The position numbers and the translations under genes were made by a program. Below the pieces are notes generated by a model, which was not told where the DNA came from, made no database searches, and worked only from the letters and a program-made list of their open reading frames with translations. Of a stretch of DNA of 64,000 nucleotides, positions 21,540-33,721 are shown piece by piece (within the stretch, counting starts at the first letter, position 1; each line of letters starts with the position of its first letter). Origin of the DNA: Bufo bufo (taxonomy: Eukaryota; Chordata; Amphibia; Anura; Bufonidae); the NCBI RefSeq assembly GCF_905171765.1, contig NC_053389.1, positions 402,862,645 through 402,926,644 on the forward strand, given 5' to 3'.

Positions 21540-23970
21540 TAGTCTGATGCATCAGGAATTGGTGGGTAAAAATCCTGGCTGATCTATGCCTGATTCATCT
21601 TGACAAAGGTCAGTCTCTCCAAATTTTGGGTGGACAGGCGAGTTCTTCTTGGGGTAACTATGGTCCCCCACAGCACTAAACACCCGCTTTGATGCCACAC
21701 TACTAGCCAGGCAGGGCAACATTTCCAGGGAAAACTCGGCTAGTTACAGCCAGAAATCCAGTTTGGCTGCCCAGTAGTCCAGTGAATCTTCAATAATGGC
21801 TGGCAGGGTGCATTCCAAGTATGCCATAACCTGCTGGCATACTTGGAATGTGCTCTACGTCTAGCTGCTGGTGAGTAGTTTCTTCACTATGCGGGTGAAG
21901 AAAGCTGCTCATCAGCGACTCTAGACTCAGGCTGCTGCTGACGGAGCTGGTACTGCTCCTGCCACCCCACCCCTTCCCAACAGCCATGGCAGTGGAATGT
22001 GAACGCAGAGGGCCCCCTCGGTCAGACCTTTGAGAGGATGGACGATGGCGCAGATAGGCAGCAGCCAACTGACTACATAGGATGTCTCTATAGTAGTTCA
22101 GTTTGTCCTCCCTCTCAGCATTTGTAAAAAAGGCCCCCATTTTGGACCGGTAGCGAGGGTCCAACAAGGTGGAGAGCCAGAAGTCATCCCTCTGCCGAAT
22201 GGTGACAATTCGGCTGTCACTACGCAAGTAAGTGAGCATGCAGTGGGCCATTTGACTCGGAGGGACTCCTTGCCTCCATCTCCACTACATACTGCCAGTG
22301 TGTGTAGGTCCTCTGCCTTGTCTTCCTCATCACCCTGTAGCTCCTCTGCCTGCTCCTGCTCCTCCTCTCCTGTTACCTATGTAGAAAAAACACTCATTTC
22401 GCTACACATTGTTTGTGCTCCAATGTCCTCCTCCTCCAGTTCAGCCCAGTCTCCAGTCCCCTGACCAGCTAGATTTACCAGCATCTGTTTAAGGACATGA
22501 AGCAGTGGAATGACATTGTTCATCTGGTGGTCCTGGCGACTGACAAATAATGTGGCCTCTTCAAAGGGCCTGCGCAAACTGCAGGTGTAACGCATGAGCT
22601 GCCACTGGCTGACATCAAAGTTACACAGGGTTGTACTCCTGTCCGCTTAGATCATCAGGAAATCATTTATGGCCTTTCTCTGTTCGTACAGTCGGTCCAA
22701 CATATGGAGGGTGGAATTCCAACGGGTAGAAACGTTGCATATCAGCCTATGTTGGGGGATGTCGTTCTGCTACTGCAGCTCAAGGAGGGTGTGTTTTGTG
22801 GTGTACGAGTGGCTGAAGTGGCTCAGCCCTCCTTGACGCAGCGCAGACACAATGTTCTTCCCGTTGTCAGTCACCATGGTTCCGATTTTCAGTTGTCACT
22901 GAGAAAGCCAGGAGTCGATTTATTGCTGAAAGACATGGAGCAGTTCCTCCCCGTCTGACTCTGTTCGCCTGGGCAAACGAGGTGCAGAATAGCGTGACAC
23001 CGCCGTGCCCTGCACATGTGGTATGCTGGAAGGGCACTGTGAATTGTCACTGTAGTAGAGGCTGAGTACACAGTGGAGGATGAGGAGGCAGTGGCGGATA
23101 TTGTCGCTGGACCAACGGCGTGGCAACATGTAGGCATACGTTGGCATCACCTGGCCAAGATGCTTGTGTGGCTGTGCAGGAACCACATTCAGCCAGTGGG
23201 CCGTAAAGGACATGTATTGTCCCTGACCATAGCTAGAGCTCCACACATCAGTTCTACCCTGCACTTTGGAAGATACCGACAGGCTCAAGGACTGGCCCAC
23301 CTTCTGTTCTACATGTGTGTGCAGGGCTAGTACTGACTTTTTGGCAAAAGAAATGACGGCTTGGGACTCTCGACCTCGGCTCGGCATAAGCCATCAGTTC
23401 TCTGAAAGGTGCAGAGTCCACCACTTGGAACGGGAGGGACTGCAGCACCAAAAACTTGGACAGGAGCATGTTCAGCTTCTGCACCGTTGGATGTGTGCAT
23501 GCAGTGTGTGGAAGCAGCGGATGTCTCCTCCAGATCTTGGCTGGGCAGTAGCTGCTGACTGTCCTCTAGTAGCTCATCCTCTCTGAAAAGTGGAGCTGAG
23601 CCTACGGCATATAATACTTCTCGCGGTGAGGGAACTGAAAATTACTGAGGAAGGTTCAGGACAGGTGGGGACATAGGGTCTTCTCCCGGGCCATGCCAAC
23701 TAATCGTCGTGTCAGTGGAACCCACCAACTCTTGGCTGGGGTTGTCTGATGTCACTTGGGACGAAGTGGATGACCGAGTCAACCATTCAAGAACCGCTGG
23801 GTTGCTGGTTAAGACACCACTGATAGATGACACCAGGGGCTCAGGCCTATCGCTGCGAGCCCTGCTGACATGCCCCCTTACTCTGCTGCGACCTCTGCCA
23901 TCTCCAGAAACATTTAGGCCTCTGCCACTCCCCTGTGCAGGGCCTGATACTTTTTCTGTCTGACATACTG
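21540..23970 (-). pseudogene. hAT transposase 1, multiply broken
   Basis: Read leftward from about 23970 (MSDRKSIRPCTGE). Recognisable blocks: NPAVLEWLTRSSTSSQVTS (23800), a gap where the BED finger should be, SAPFRELMAYAEPRSRVPSR (about 23410), SSKVQGRTDVWSSSYGQG (23260), RRPFEEATLFVSRQDHQMNN with VIPLLHVLKQM (22560), TYLRSDSRIVTIRQRDDFW with LSTLLDPRYRSKMGAFF (22230), and the C-terminal dimerisation block LDYWAAKLDFW..SSVASKRVFSA (21780-21600). At least five frameshifts or stops separate them. It is the same subfamily as the copies at 36-44 kb. Confidence 0.85.
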
Positions 23971-23984
23971 TTAGATCAAAATAC

Positions 23985-24545
23985 CAAATGTTAGATTAAA
24001 TATTTTTTATTTCGCCACAAACAGAGCAAACAGGGCTTTAGAGTATATCTGTTGAAAAGCCTTTTGTATTGTGTAAAAGTAGAAAAGAAATAGGTCCTAA
24101 ATGCGCTGAGCGGCATTTAGGCCCTAAATTTTTTTCTACTTTTACACAATACAAAAGGCTTTTCAACAGATAAGTGCAACGCTAAAAGGCGAATATATTA
24201 AAATTTTGAAAACTAATACATGGCAAAGAGGGCTTTAGAATATATCACTGCACCGCTGAACTTCAATTAGGCCCTAATTATTTTCTACTTTTACACAACA
24301 CAAAAGGCTTTTCAACAGATAAGTGAAACGCTGAACGGCAAAGATATTTTTATTTTGCCACTAATACACGGCAAACAGCGCTTTAGAATATATCACTGCA
24401 CCGCTGAATGGTAATTAGGCCCTAATTTTTTTCTACTTTTACACAGCCCAAAAAGCTATTCAACAGATAAGTGCAATGCTGAATGGCAAATATATTTTTA
24501 TTTTGCCACTAATAAACAGCAAACAGGGCTTTAGAATATATAACT
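23985..24545. repeat. Degenerate tandem repeat in the hAT 1 leader, with a hairpin
   Basis: Units of about 140-150 bp share AGGCTTTTCAACAGATAAGTG and CTTTAGAATATATCACTGCA. Part of the array folds back: CTTTTGTATTGTGTAAAAGT at about 24061 is repeated inverted at about 24140. Confidence 0.7.
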
Positions 24546-26459
24546 GCACAGCACAAGTGCAAATAAGACGTACTCTAGAAATATTTCCTTGTAATAAACC
24601 CTGTTAATGGCTGTATCAAACAGCACTTGCACCCCAATAACAAGAACGGTTTGCTGGAATAATAGAGCTGTATAATGGCAATTTAGAGTCGGTGCACCAA
24701 GGTGTAATAGGATTGATCCTATTACCCAGTCTGTAACCTCCCCTACTGAACCCTGTTCTACACAAATGCTTTGGAACGATTCCTCCCTATCCTTTCCCTG
24801 CACTTATAAATAATTTTTTTACCACAATCAAGTCTTTGCTATCACTGTCCCTAGCGCCTGCAGACATCTCTCCCTGCACTAAGTACGCTGGTAAATGGTA
24901 GAATCTAAGATGGCTGTCGCTATTTATAGGGCTGTGACATCACAGGGCTGGCTGGCTGCTGATTAGCTGCATGCATAGCATTATGGGTGATCTCGCCTTC
25001 CCAAAATACCTTTCTCCATGTCCTCACACGTGCAGCAGCCATTTTAAGAAAAAATGCAATGTGTTACCATGAAGCGCAAGGAAATTCAGCTTCTGTGCGA
25101 ATCAAATCTTTCCTGAAATTCGGATCGAATTCCACTTTGTCAGTTTCGATTCGCTCATCTCTAATAATAATCACTATCACCCACGAGTGGAGGTAAATAC
25201 ATCAGGAACTATGACCAATCCAAATAGGATTCGAGATAAAGAGGCACAGAATTTTCCTCACCAGATCATAAAGGGGATTCAAAGGGAGGGAGAGATGAAC
25301 CCCCCAGAAAAGAAATCTTGTAGAGAGGAGGGAGAAAGAGAAAAAAACAGTCCCAGAAACAAGAAAGTAAAGTAGAAGTAAAGGGGATTTATAAAATCAG
25401 CTCATATGTGCTTAGTGAGAGTGAAAATAAAGTCCCAATGAAGAAGTTGAAGTATGCACCTACAAAAAAGTTAAATAAATTTGAGACCTTCTTAGATATC
25501 CATTGTTTGATAAGGAAGCTAAACATAGCCAAATATGTTACCTCCAACCCTAAACCAAGCAATGTAACCTAGTTGCAGGAGGAATTATACACACTGATTT
25601 ACGGGACAAATCAAATTTTTTTCCACAACCAAAAAATAATGAATGCATTGAGGCTTTTAAAAGAGGTCTATTGAAAGAATTGTAGAATATTGACCCTGAA
25701 CTTGTATATTATAATCTAACATATGAGTAAAGGCAGGCTTTGAGATCGCTAGTCAAAAATGAATGTATTGTAGTCAAGATGGCAGATAAGGTGGAGGGGT
25801 AGTAATTCTTAATAAAGAACGATATGAACAAGTTATGCTAAAATTACAACAAGATGATAGAAAATTGAAGAAAGACCCAACCCCAGATTATAAAAAAATA
25901 ATGGAGACATTATTGGGAAGGGGTAAAGAAAATGGTATCCTTAATACTAAGGAGTAGGGATGAGCGAACCCGAACTGTATAGTTCGGGTTCGTACCGAAT
26001 TTTGGGGTGTCCGTGACACGGACCCGAACCCGAACATTTTCATAAAAGTCCGGGTTCGGGTTCGGTGTTCGGCGCATTCTTGGCGCTTTTTGAAAGGCTG
26101 CAAAGCAGCCAATCAACAAGCATCATACTACTTGCCCCAAGAGGCCATCACAGCCTTGCCTACTATTGGCATGGCTGTGATTGGCCAGTGCAGCATGTGA
26201 CCCAGCTTGGGTCACGTAGCGCTGCACGTCACTCTGCTGATACAAGCGTAGGGAGAGGTTGCAGCTGCGACGTTAGGGCGAGATTAGGCAGATTAACTCC
26301 TCCAAAAGACTTCATTCTGTGATCGATCTACAGCTGTGGATCATTGAAGTGCTGATATTCAATTGCTCACTTTTTTTTAGGCTGCCCAGAGCTTTTTTAT
26401 ATCACTTTTTTCTGGGGTGATCGGCGGCCATTTTGTGGCTTGTGGTGCGCCAGCACAAG

Positions 26460-27600
26460 CTACCACCAAGTGCATTTAACCATCAATAGTGTGGTTATTT
26501 TTTGCTATTATCTACATCAGGGTCAAGCTTTCATCAAGTGCATTTAACCATCAATAGTGTGGTTTTTTTTTGGCCATATACTACATCAGGTGCAGGCTGA
26601 GCCTGTGTCACCCAAGTGCATTTAACCATCAATAGTGTGGTTATTTTTTGGCCATATACTACATCAGGGGCAAGTTGAGCCTGTCACCCAGCGCCTAAAA
26701 AATAGGCCTGACATTTATATTCATCCAAATCAGTACTGTTTTAGCTGGTCAAGTTATTTGTAGTGACCGTCAAAGCACAGTTTTTGTTCTGGGTTGAAAA
26801 ACAATTCCCAAATTTGCAATTCTCAAAATTAGTGGTTTCTGCTGTATCAGGCCTACTTTAAATCTATCCCTAAAAGGGTATATTAGATTCAAGGTGCTGA
26901 TAGGGTCATAACACACACGCTACAGTGCAGATACAAGTCTAATTCTGTGATTAAACGTATACCTGTCACACAGCGCCTAAAAAATAGGCCTCACATTTAT
27001 ATTCCTCCAAATCAGTACTGTTTTAGCTGGTCAAGTTATTTTTAGTGACCGTAAAAGCACAGTTTTTGTTCTGGGTTCAAAAACAATTCCCAAATTTGCA
27101 ATTCTCAAAATTAGTGATTTCTGCTGTATCAGGCCTACTTTAAATCTATCCCTAAAAGGGTATATTAGATTCAAGGTGCTGATAGGGTCATTCTGAAAAA
27201 CTTAACACACACGCTACAGTGCAGATACAAGTCTAATTCTGTGATTAAACGTATACCTGTCACCCAGCGCCTAAAAAATAGGCCTCACATTTATATTCCT
27301 CCAAATCAGTACTGTTTTAGCTGGTCAAGTTATTTTTAGTGACCGTAAAAGCACAGTTTTTGTTCTGGGTTGAAAAACAATTCCCAAATTTGCCATTCTT
27401 AAAATTAGTGGTTTCTGCTGTATCAGGCCTACTTTAAATCTATCCCTAAAAGGGTATATTAGATTCAAGGTGCTGATAGGGTCATTCTGAAAAACTTAAC
27501 ACACACGCTACAGTGCAGATACAAGTCTAATTCTGTGATTAAACGTATACCTGTCACACAGCGCCTAAAAAATAGGCCTCACATTTATATTCAGCTAAAT
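26460..27600. repeat. Two tandem arrays in the hAT 2 leader
   Basis: First, about three 70-bp units with GTGCATTTAACCATCAATAG (26471, 26538, 26617). Then three units of 280-294 bp beginning CAGCGCCTAAAAAATAGGCC (26689, 26971, 27265, with the next start at 27559). The larger units are nearly identical, so the array is recent or homogenised. Confidence 0.9.
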
Positions 27601-27746
27601 CTGTCATTACTGGTGTGCCTGTATTAGTGTAATACGGTACCTAAATAGATAGCCAGACAGTGTTAGGTGTCTGTAAAAAAAGGCCTGAATTTTAATTTAA
27701 TACATTGGCCCGAATAATATTTTTCTTATTGTGGTGAACAGCAACA

Positions 27747-30700
27747 ATGAGGAAAACATCTAGTAAGGGACGCGGACGCGGACGTGGACATGGTCCTGGT
27801 GGTGTTAGTGGACCCTCTGGTGCTGGGAAAAGACGTGGCCGTTCTTCCACAGCCACACGTCCTAGTGTACCAACTACCTCAGGTCCCAGTAGCCGCCAGA
27901 ATTTACAGGGATATTTGGTGGGGCCCAATGCCGTTCTAAGGATGGTAAGGCCTGAGCAGGTACAGGCATTAGTTAATTGGGTGGCCGACAGTGCATCCAG
28001 CACGTTCACATTATCTCCCACCCAGTCTTCTGCAGAAAGCGCTCAGATGGCGCATGAAAACCAAGCACATCAGTCTGTCACATCACCCCCATGCATATCA
28101 GGGAAACTGTCTGAGCCTCAAGTTATGCAGCAGTCTCTTATGCTGTTTGAAGACTCTGCTGCCAGGGTTTCCCAAGGGCATCCACCTAGCCCTTCCCCAG
28201 GGGTGGAAGAGATAGAATGCACTAACGCACAACCACTTATTTTCCTGATGATGAGGACATGGGAATACCACCTCAGCACGTCTCTGATGATGACGAAACA
28301 CAGGTGCCAACTGCTGCATCTTTCTGCAGTGTGCAGACTGAACAGGAGGTCAGGGATCAAGACTGGGTGGAAGACGATGCAGGGGACGATGAGGTCCTAG
28401 ACCCCACATGGAATGAAGGTCGTGCCACTGACTTTCAGAGTTTGGAGGAAGAGGCAGTGGTGAGACCGAGCCAACAGCGTAGCAAAAGACAAAGAGGGAG
28501 CAGTGGGCAAAATCAGAACACCCGCCGCCAAGAGACTCCGCCTGCTACTGACCGCCGCCATCTGGGACCGAGCACCCCAAAGGCAGCTTCAAGGAGTTCC
28601 CTGGCATGGCACTTCTTCAAACAATGTGCTGACGACAAGACCCGAGTGGTTTGCATGCTGTGCCATCAGAGCCTGAAGCGAGGCATTAACGTTCTGAACC
28701 TTAGCACAACCTGCATGACCAGGCACCTGCATGCAAAGCATGAACTGCAGTGGAGTAAACACCTTAAAAACAAGGTAGTCACTCAGGCTCCCCCTGCTAC
28801 CTCTTCTGCTGCTGCCGCCTCGGCCTCTTCTGCTGCTGCCGCCGCCTCGGCCTCTTCCTCCGCCTCTGGAGGGACGTTGGCACTTGCCGCCCAGCAAACA
28901 TGGGATGTACCACCAACACCACCACCTGCGACACCAAGCATCTCAACCATGTCACACGGCAGCGTTCAGCTCTCCATCTCACAAACATTTGAGAGAAAGC
29001 GTAAATTCCCACCTAGCCACCCTCGATCCCCGGCCCTCAATGCCAGCATTTCTAAACTACTGGCCTATGAAATGCTGTCATTTAGGCTGGTGGAGACAGA
29101 CAGCTTCAAACAGCTCATGTCGCTTGCTGTCCCACAGTATGTTGTTCCCAGCCGGCACTACTTCTCCAAGAGAGCCGTGCCTTCCCTGCACAACCAAGTA
29201 TCCGATAAAATCAAGTGTGCACTGCGCAACGCCATCTGTGGCAAGGTCCACCTAACCACAGATACGTGGACCAGTAAGCACGGCCAGGGACGCTATATCT
29301 CCCTAACTGGGTAAATGTAGTGGCGGCTGGGCCCCAGGCGGAGAGCTGTTTGGCGCACGTCCTTCCGCCGCCAAGGATCGCAGGGCAACATTCTTTGCCT
29401 CCTGTCTCCTCCTCCTCCTACTCAGCTTCCTCCTCCTCTTCTTCCACCTGCTCATCCAGTCAGCCACACACCTTCACCACCAACTTCAGCACAGCCCGGG
29501 GTAAACGTCAGCAGGCCGTGACAGGCCCCACACCGCACAGGAGTTGTGGCGGGGTATAGAACAACAGACGAACGAGTGGTTGCTGCCGGTGAGCCTCAAG
29601 CCCGGCCTGGTGGTGTGCGATAATGGGCGAAATCTCGTTGCAACTCTGGGACTAGCCGGTTTGACGCACATCCTTGCCTGGCGCATGTGCTGAATTTGGT
29701 GGTGCAGAAGTTCATTCACAACTACCCCGACATGTCAGAGCTGCTGCATAAAGTGCGGTCCGTCTGTTCGCGCTTCCGGCGTTCACACCCTGCCGCTGCT
29801 CGCCTGTCTGCGCTACAGCGTAACTTCGGCCTTCCCGCTCACCGCCTCATATGCGACGTGCCCACCAGGTGGAACTCCACCTTGCACATGCTGGACAGAC
29901 TGTGCGAGCAGCAGCAGGCCATAGTGGAGTTTCAGCTGCAGCACACACAGGTCAGTCGCACTGCGGAACAGCACCACTTCACCACCAGCCCTGTTGCGCT
30001 GTTTCGAGTACTCCACCAACATGGCCAGTGGCGATGACGCCGTTATCAGCGTTACAATACCACTTCTATGTCTCCTTGAGAAAACACTTAGGGCGATGAT
30101 GGAAGAGGAGGTGGCCCAGGAGGAAGAGGAGGAAGAGGGGTCATTTTTAGCACTTTCAGGCCAGTCTCTTCGAAGTGACTCAGAGGGAGTTTTTTTTGCA
30201 ACAGCAGAGGCCAGGTACAAATGTGGCCAGACAGGGCCCACTACTAGAGGACGAGGAGGACGAGGATGAGGAAGAGATGGAGGTGGAGGAGGATGAGGAT
30301 GAAGCAGGTTCACAGCGGGCTGGCACCCAACGCAGCTCGGGCCCATCACTGGTGCGTGGCTGGGGGGAAACACAGGACGATGACGATACGCCTCCCACAG
30401 AGGACAGCTTGTCCTTACCTCTGGGCAGCCTGGCACACATGAGCGACTACATGCTGCAGTGCCTGCGCAACGACAGCAGAGTTGCCCACATTTTAACGTG
30501 TGCGGACTACTGGGTTGCCACCCTGCTGGATCCCCGGTACAAAGACAATGTGCCCACCTTACTTCCTACACTGGAGCGTGATAGGAAGATGCGCGAGTAC
30601 AAGCGCACGTTGGTAGATGCGCTACTGAGAGCATTCCCAAATGTCACAGGGGAACCAGTGGAAGCCCAAGGCGAAGGCAGAGGAGGAGCAAGAGGTCGCC

Positions 30701-31131
30701 AACGCAGCTGTGTCACGGCCAGCTCCTCTGAGGGCAGGGTTAGCATGGCAGAGATGTGAAAAAGTTTTGTCACCACGCCACAGCTAAGTGCACCACCACC
30801 TGATACAGAACGTGTTAGCAGGAGGCAACTTTTCAATAACATGGTGGAACAGTACCTGTGCACACCCCTCCACGTACTGACTGATGGTTCGGCCCCATTC
30901 AACTTCTGGGTCTCCAAATTGTCCACGTGGCCAGAGCTAGCCTTTTATGCCTTGGAGGTGCTGGCCTGCCCGGCGGCCAGCGTTTTGTCTGAACGTGTAT
31001 TCAGCACGGCAGGGGGCGTCATTACAGACAAATGCAGCCGCCTGTCTACAGCCAATGTGGACAAGCTGACGTTCATAAAAATGAACCAGGCATGGATCCC
31101 ACAGGACCTGTCCATCCCTTGTGCAGATTAG
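27747..31131 (+). pseudogene. hAT transposase 2 with BED zinc finger, several frameshifts
   Basis: Starts at 27747 (MRKTSSKGRGRGRGHGPGG). The frame changes near 28230-28260 and reads on to a BED finger at about 28590-28750 (SLAWHFFKQCADD, VVCMLCHQSL, TRHLHAKHEL; the C2-H2 ligands are present). Then come VETDSFKQLMSLAVPQYVVP and LTTDTWTSKHGQGRYISLTG, with a catalytic Asp in TTDTW. Stops and shifts follow at 29312 and near 29570. It resumes with CLAHVLNLVVQKFI and DVPTRWNSTLHMLDRL (29680-29900), a Glu/Asp-rich tract, ADYWVATLLDPRYKD (30510), and the dimerisation block LACPAASVLSERVFSTAGGV, ending IPCAD and TAG at 31131. Only a few indels separate it from a full hAT transposase of roughly 1000 residues. 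Confidence 0.9.
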
Positions 31132-31259
31132 ACATTAACTACCTCCCCTTAACAATATATTATTGTACTCCAGGGCACTTCCTCATTCATTCCTATTTTT
31201 ATTTTCATTTTACCATTATATTGCGGGGCAACCCAAAGTTGAATGAACCTCTCCTCTGT

Positions 31260-33380
31260 CTGGGTGTCGGGGCCTAAATATGTGACAGTGGCCTGTTCCA
31301 GTGGTGGGTGACGTGAAGCCTGATTCTCTGCTATAACATGAAGACTGATTCTGTGCTGACATGAAGCCAGATTCTCTGTTACGGGACCTCTCTCCTCTGC
31401 CTGGGTCTAAATATGTGACAGTGGCCTGTTCCAGTGGTGGGTGACGTGAAGCCTGATTCTCTGCTATGACATGAAGACTGATTCTCTGCTGACATGAAGC
31501 CAGATTCTCTGTTACGGGACCTCTCTCCTCTGCCTGGGTGCCTGGGTGTCACGGCCACGGTTTTGGCCGTGACTCCTTGGAAGTCGCATACTGTTGCCCG
31601 CGGTTTTGGGTTGTAGTGTCAACCGCAGCTTAAGGCATAAGGTTGTTAGCCTCAAGTGCGGTTGCGGGGGACAACAGCTATGTGTGCGGTTCTCTCGGAG
31701 TTGTGTGCGCGTTTGTAAGCACTTTTGTATGTCTATGTGCACTTTGTTTATGTTTGGTGTGCACTGACATTTTCCCTGCACTGTGGCTGTCCGTGGCAAC
31801 GTTTGGTGGTATTATGTACATGTGGTGGCAGTGTCCTGGCCTTCGGGCTGACTCCCAGGACACGCTTGCCACCCATGTCGTTGCCTGCGGCAACAGCCAC
31901 AGTGTGTTTGTTGTTTGGACACTTCCCCTTTAAGTTATGTTTTCCCTTCTGTGGTTTTGAAAGGGTTAACTCCCTTTCAGTGTGTGTGAGTCACGGGGTG
32001 TGTCTGATTGTTGGGTGTGGCCTCTTGGCCCTATAAAGCCTCAGTTGTAGGCAGTAGCCAGAGAGGGTGTTTCAGCCATGCTGGCTGTAGACATCCTCCT
32101 GGTTACTTACCAACTGCCAGTGGGGGCCAACCTTCTGGTCATAAGCTAAATATATGTCCTTTGGTGTCTGGAAGATGTGTTTGGTTTCATGTTTCTTTAT
32201 TGCACCTGTGGTCCTGGGTTCCCGTGTGTTGTGTGTTTGTGTGCTGAGTCCTGCTGTCTGTGGGCAGTACATCCACATGGGTTCCAGGCTTGGTTGTCTG
32301 TGGTAGGTCTCTGCTATGTTTGTGGCAAGTACCTGCCATTGCCATAGGTTGCATTTGTTTCCCCTTGCTTGCAGCTTGGCCAGTGAGACTCCTGTTCCTC
32401 CGTATCCAGACGGAACAGGATGTCTTACTCTGACTCCTAGCCTAGGGACCGGCGGAGGGCGAGTAGGGATCCGAGGTTCCTGCGCATGGGTCCTCCTACC
32501 TTCAAGGTCGGCCCATGCAGGTAGGAGTTAAGGGTCAGGTTAGGGACGCTGTAGGAGGTGACCTGCTCCCTAATCCTGTTTGTCCTGGTCAAGCAGCGAC
32601 CATCTTCCTTCGGCACACGGCTGAGGGTTTCCCCCATCCTCAGTCGTGACACTGGGCCTAAATATGTGACAGTGGCCTGTTCCAGTGGTGGGTGACGTGA
32701 AGCCTGATTCTCTGCTATGACATGAAGACTGATTCTCTGCTGACATGAAGCCAGATTCTCTGTTACGGGACCTCTCTCCTCTGCCTGGGTGCCGGGGCCT
32801 AAATATGTGACAGTGGCCTGTTCCAGTGGTGGGTGACGTGAAGCCTGATTCTCTGCTATGACATGAAGACTGATTCTGTGCTGACATGAAGCCAGATTCT
32901 CTGTTACGGGACCTCTCTCCTCTGTCTGGGTGCCGGGGCCTAAATATGTGACAGTGGCCTGTTCCAGTGGTGGGTGACGTGAAGCCTGATTCTCTGCTAT
33001 GACATGAAGACTGATTCTCTGCTGACATGAAGCCAGATTCTCTGTTACGGGACCTCTCTCCTCTGCCTGGGCCTAAATATGTGACAGTGGCCTGTTCCGG
33101 TGGTGAATGACGTGAAGCCTGATTCTCTGCTATGACATGAAGACTGATTCTGTGCTGACATGAAGCCAGATTCTCTGTTACGGGACCTCTCTCCTCTGTC
33201 TGGGTGCCGGGGCCTAAATGTGTGACAGTGGCCTGTTCCAGTGGTGGGTGACGTGAAGCCTGATTCTCTGCTATGACATGAAGACTGATTCTCTGCTGAC
33301 ATGAAGCCAGATTCTCTGCTATGGCATGAAGAGACTGATTCTCTGCTGACGTGAAGCCAGATTCTCTGCTATGGGACCTC
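31260..33380. repeat. Minisatellite, about 132-141-bp unit, in the 3' flank of hAT 2
   Basis: TGACGTGAAGCCTGATTCTC recurs at about 31310, 31442, 32694, 32835, 32976, 33109 and 33250. Each unit also has GTGACAGTGGCCTGTTCC. The array is split by the solo LTR at 31547-32651. Minus-strand frames across it with repeated SRESGFTSPTTGTG are repeat artefacts. Confidence 0.9.
31547..32651 (+). mobile_element. Solo LTR, 1.1 kb, CTGGG duplication
   Basis: Begins TGTCACGGCCACGG and ends CAGTCGTGACA. CTGGG flanks it at 31542-31546 and 32652-32656. A TATA box (CTATAAAGCC, 32031-32040) indicates plus orientation. There is no internal sequence, so it is a recombination product. It interrupts a minisatellite of hAT 2. 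Confidence 0.88.
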
Positions 33381-33664
33381 TGTCCAATTGATATTGGTTA
33401 ATTTTTTTATTTTTTTATTTTAATTCATTTCCCTATCCACATTTGTTTGCAGGGGATTTACCTACATGTTGCTTCCTTTTGCAGCCCTCTAGCTCTTTCC
33501 TGGGCTGTTTTACAGCCTTTTTAGTGCCGAAAAGTTCGGGTCCCCATTGACTTCAATGGGGTTCGGGTTCGGGACGAAGTTCGGGTCGGGTTCGGATCCC
33601 GAACCCGAACATTTCCGGGAAGTTCGGCCGAACTTCTCGAACCCGAACATCCAGGTGTTCGCTC

Positions 33665-33679
33665 AACTCTATATATATG

Positions 33680-33721
<42 letters not shown>
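33665..33721. repeat. (TA)n microsatellite at the hAT 2 / PLE boundary
   Basis: About 25 TA dinucleotides with one GC interruption directly after the hAT 2 terminus. It separates the hAT from the 3' region of the next PLE, and slippage here may have erased the hAT target duplication. Confidence 0.9.

Larger units (their letters stand above)
19966..25163 (-). mobile_element. hAT element 1, complete ends, decayed
   Basis: Ends GAGAGATGAGCGAAT and ATTCGCTCATCTCTA, flanked by a perfect 8-bp duplication ATAATAAT (19958-19965 and 25164-25171). It is 5198 bp. Coding reads on the minus strand (about 23970 to 21540), with minisatellites in both non-coding flanks. It inserted into a Penelope-like ORF. 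Confidence 0.92.
19841..25954 (+). pseudogene. Penelope-like ORF relic, split by hAT 1
   Basis: Two pieces, 19841-19965 (RPNTYRIPSNQQ) and 25164-25954, rejoin once the 5.2-kb hAT and one ATAATAAT are removed. The right piece continues a hydrophilic N-terminal region, then SSYVLSESENKVPMKKLKYA and KFETFLDI..IRKLNIAKYV, which align with the region before the RT of the PLE at 55.5-57.9 kb, and ends VVILNKERYEQVMLKLQQD (RT fingers; compare NIVILDRNDYEDMVNRLLED there). Several stops and frameshifts break it. The RT catalytic core is absent: hAT 2 starts at 25955, and no continuation appears beyond it. Confidence 0.7.
25955..33671 (+). mobile_element. hAT element 2, 7.7 kb, no matching target duplication
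   Basis: Left end TAGGGATGAGCGAACCCGAA; right end TTCGCTCAACTCTA preceded by repeated CCCGAAC blocks, imperfectly inverted. The interior is leader repeats (26450-27600), a broken BED-finger transposase (27747-31131), a long minisatellite (31260-33380) and a solo LTR. The 8-bp flanks CTAAGGAG and TATATATG do not match, so one end may have been rearranged. Confidence 0.85.

Noticed and set aside
29994..30440. Glu/Asp-rich and Ser-rich frames on both strands
   Set aside because: GAG/GAT-rich acidic tract of hAT transposase 2 and its antisense, not separate genes.
32570..33302. Minus-strand frames with repeated SRESGFTSPTTGTGHCH
   Set aside because: Product of a 132-141-bp tandem array in the flank of hAT 2, not a gene.
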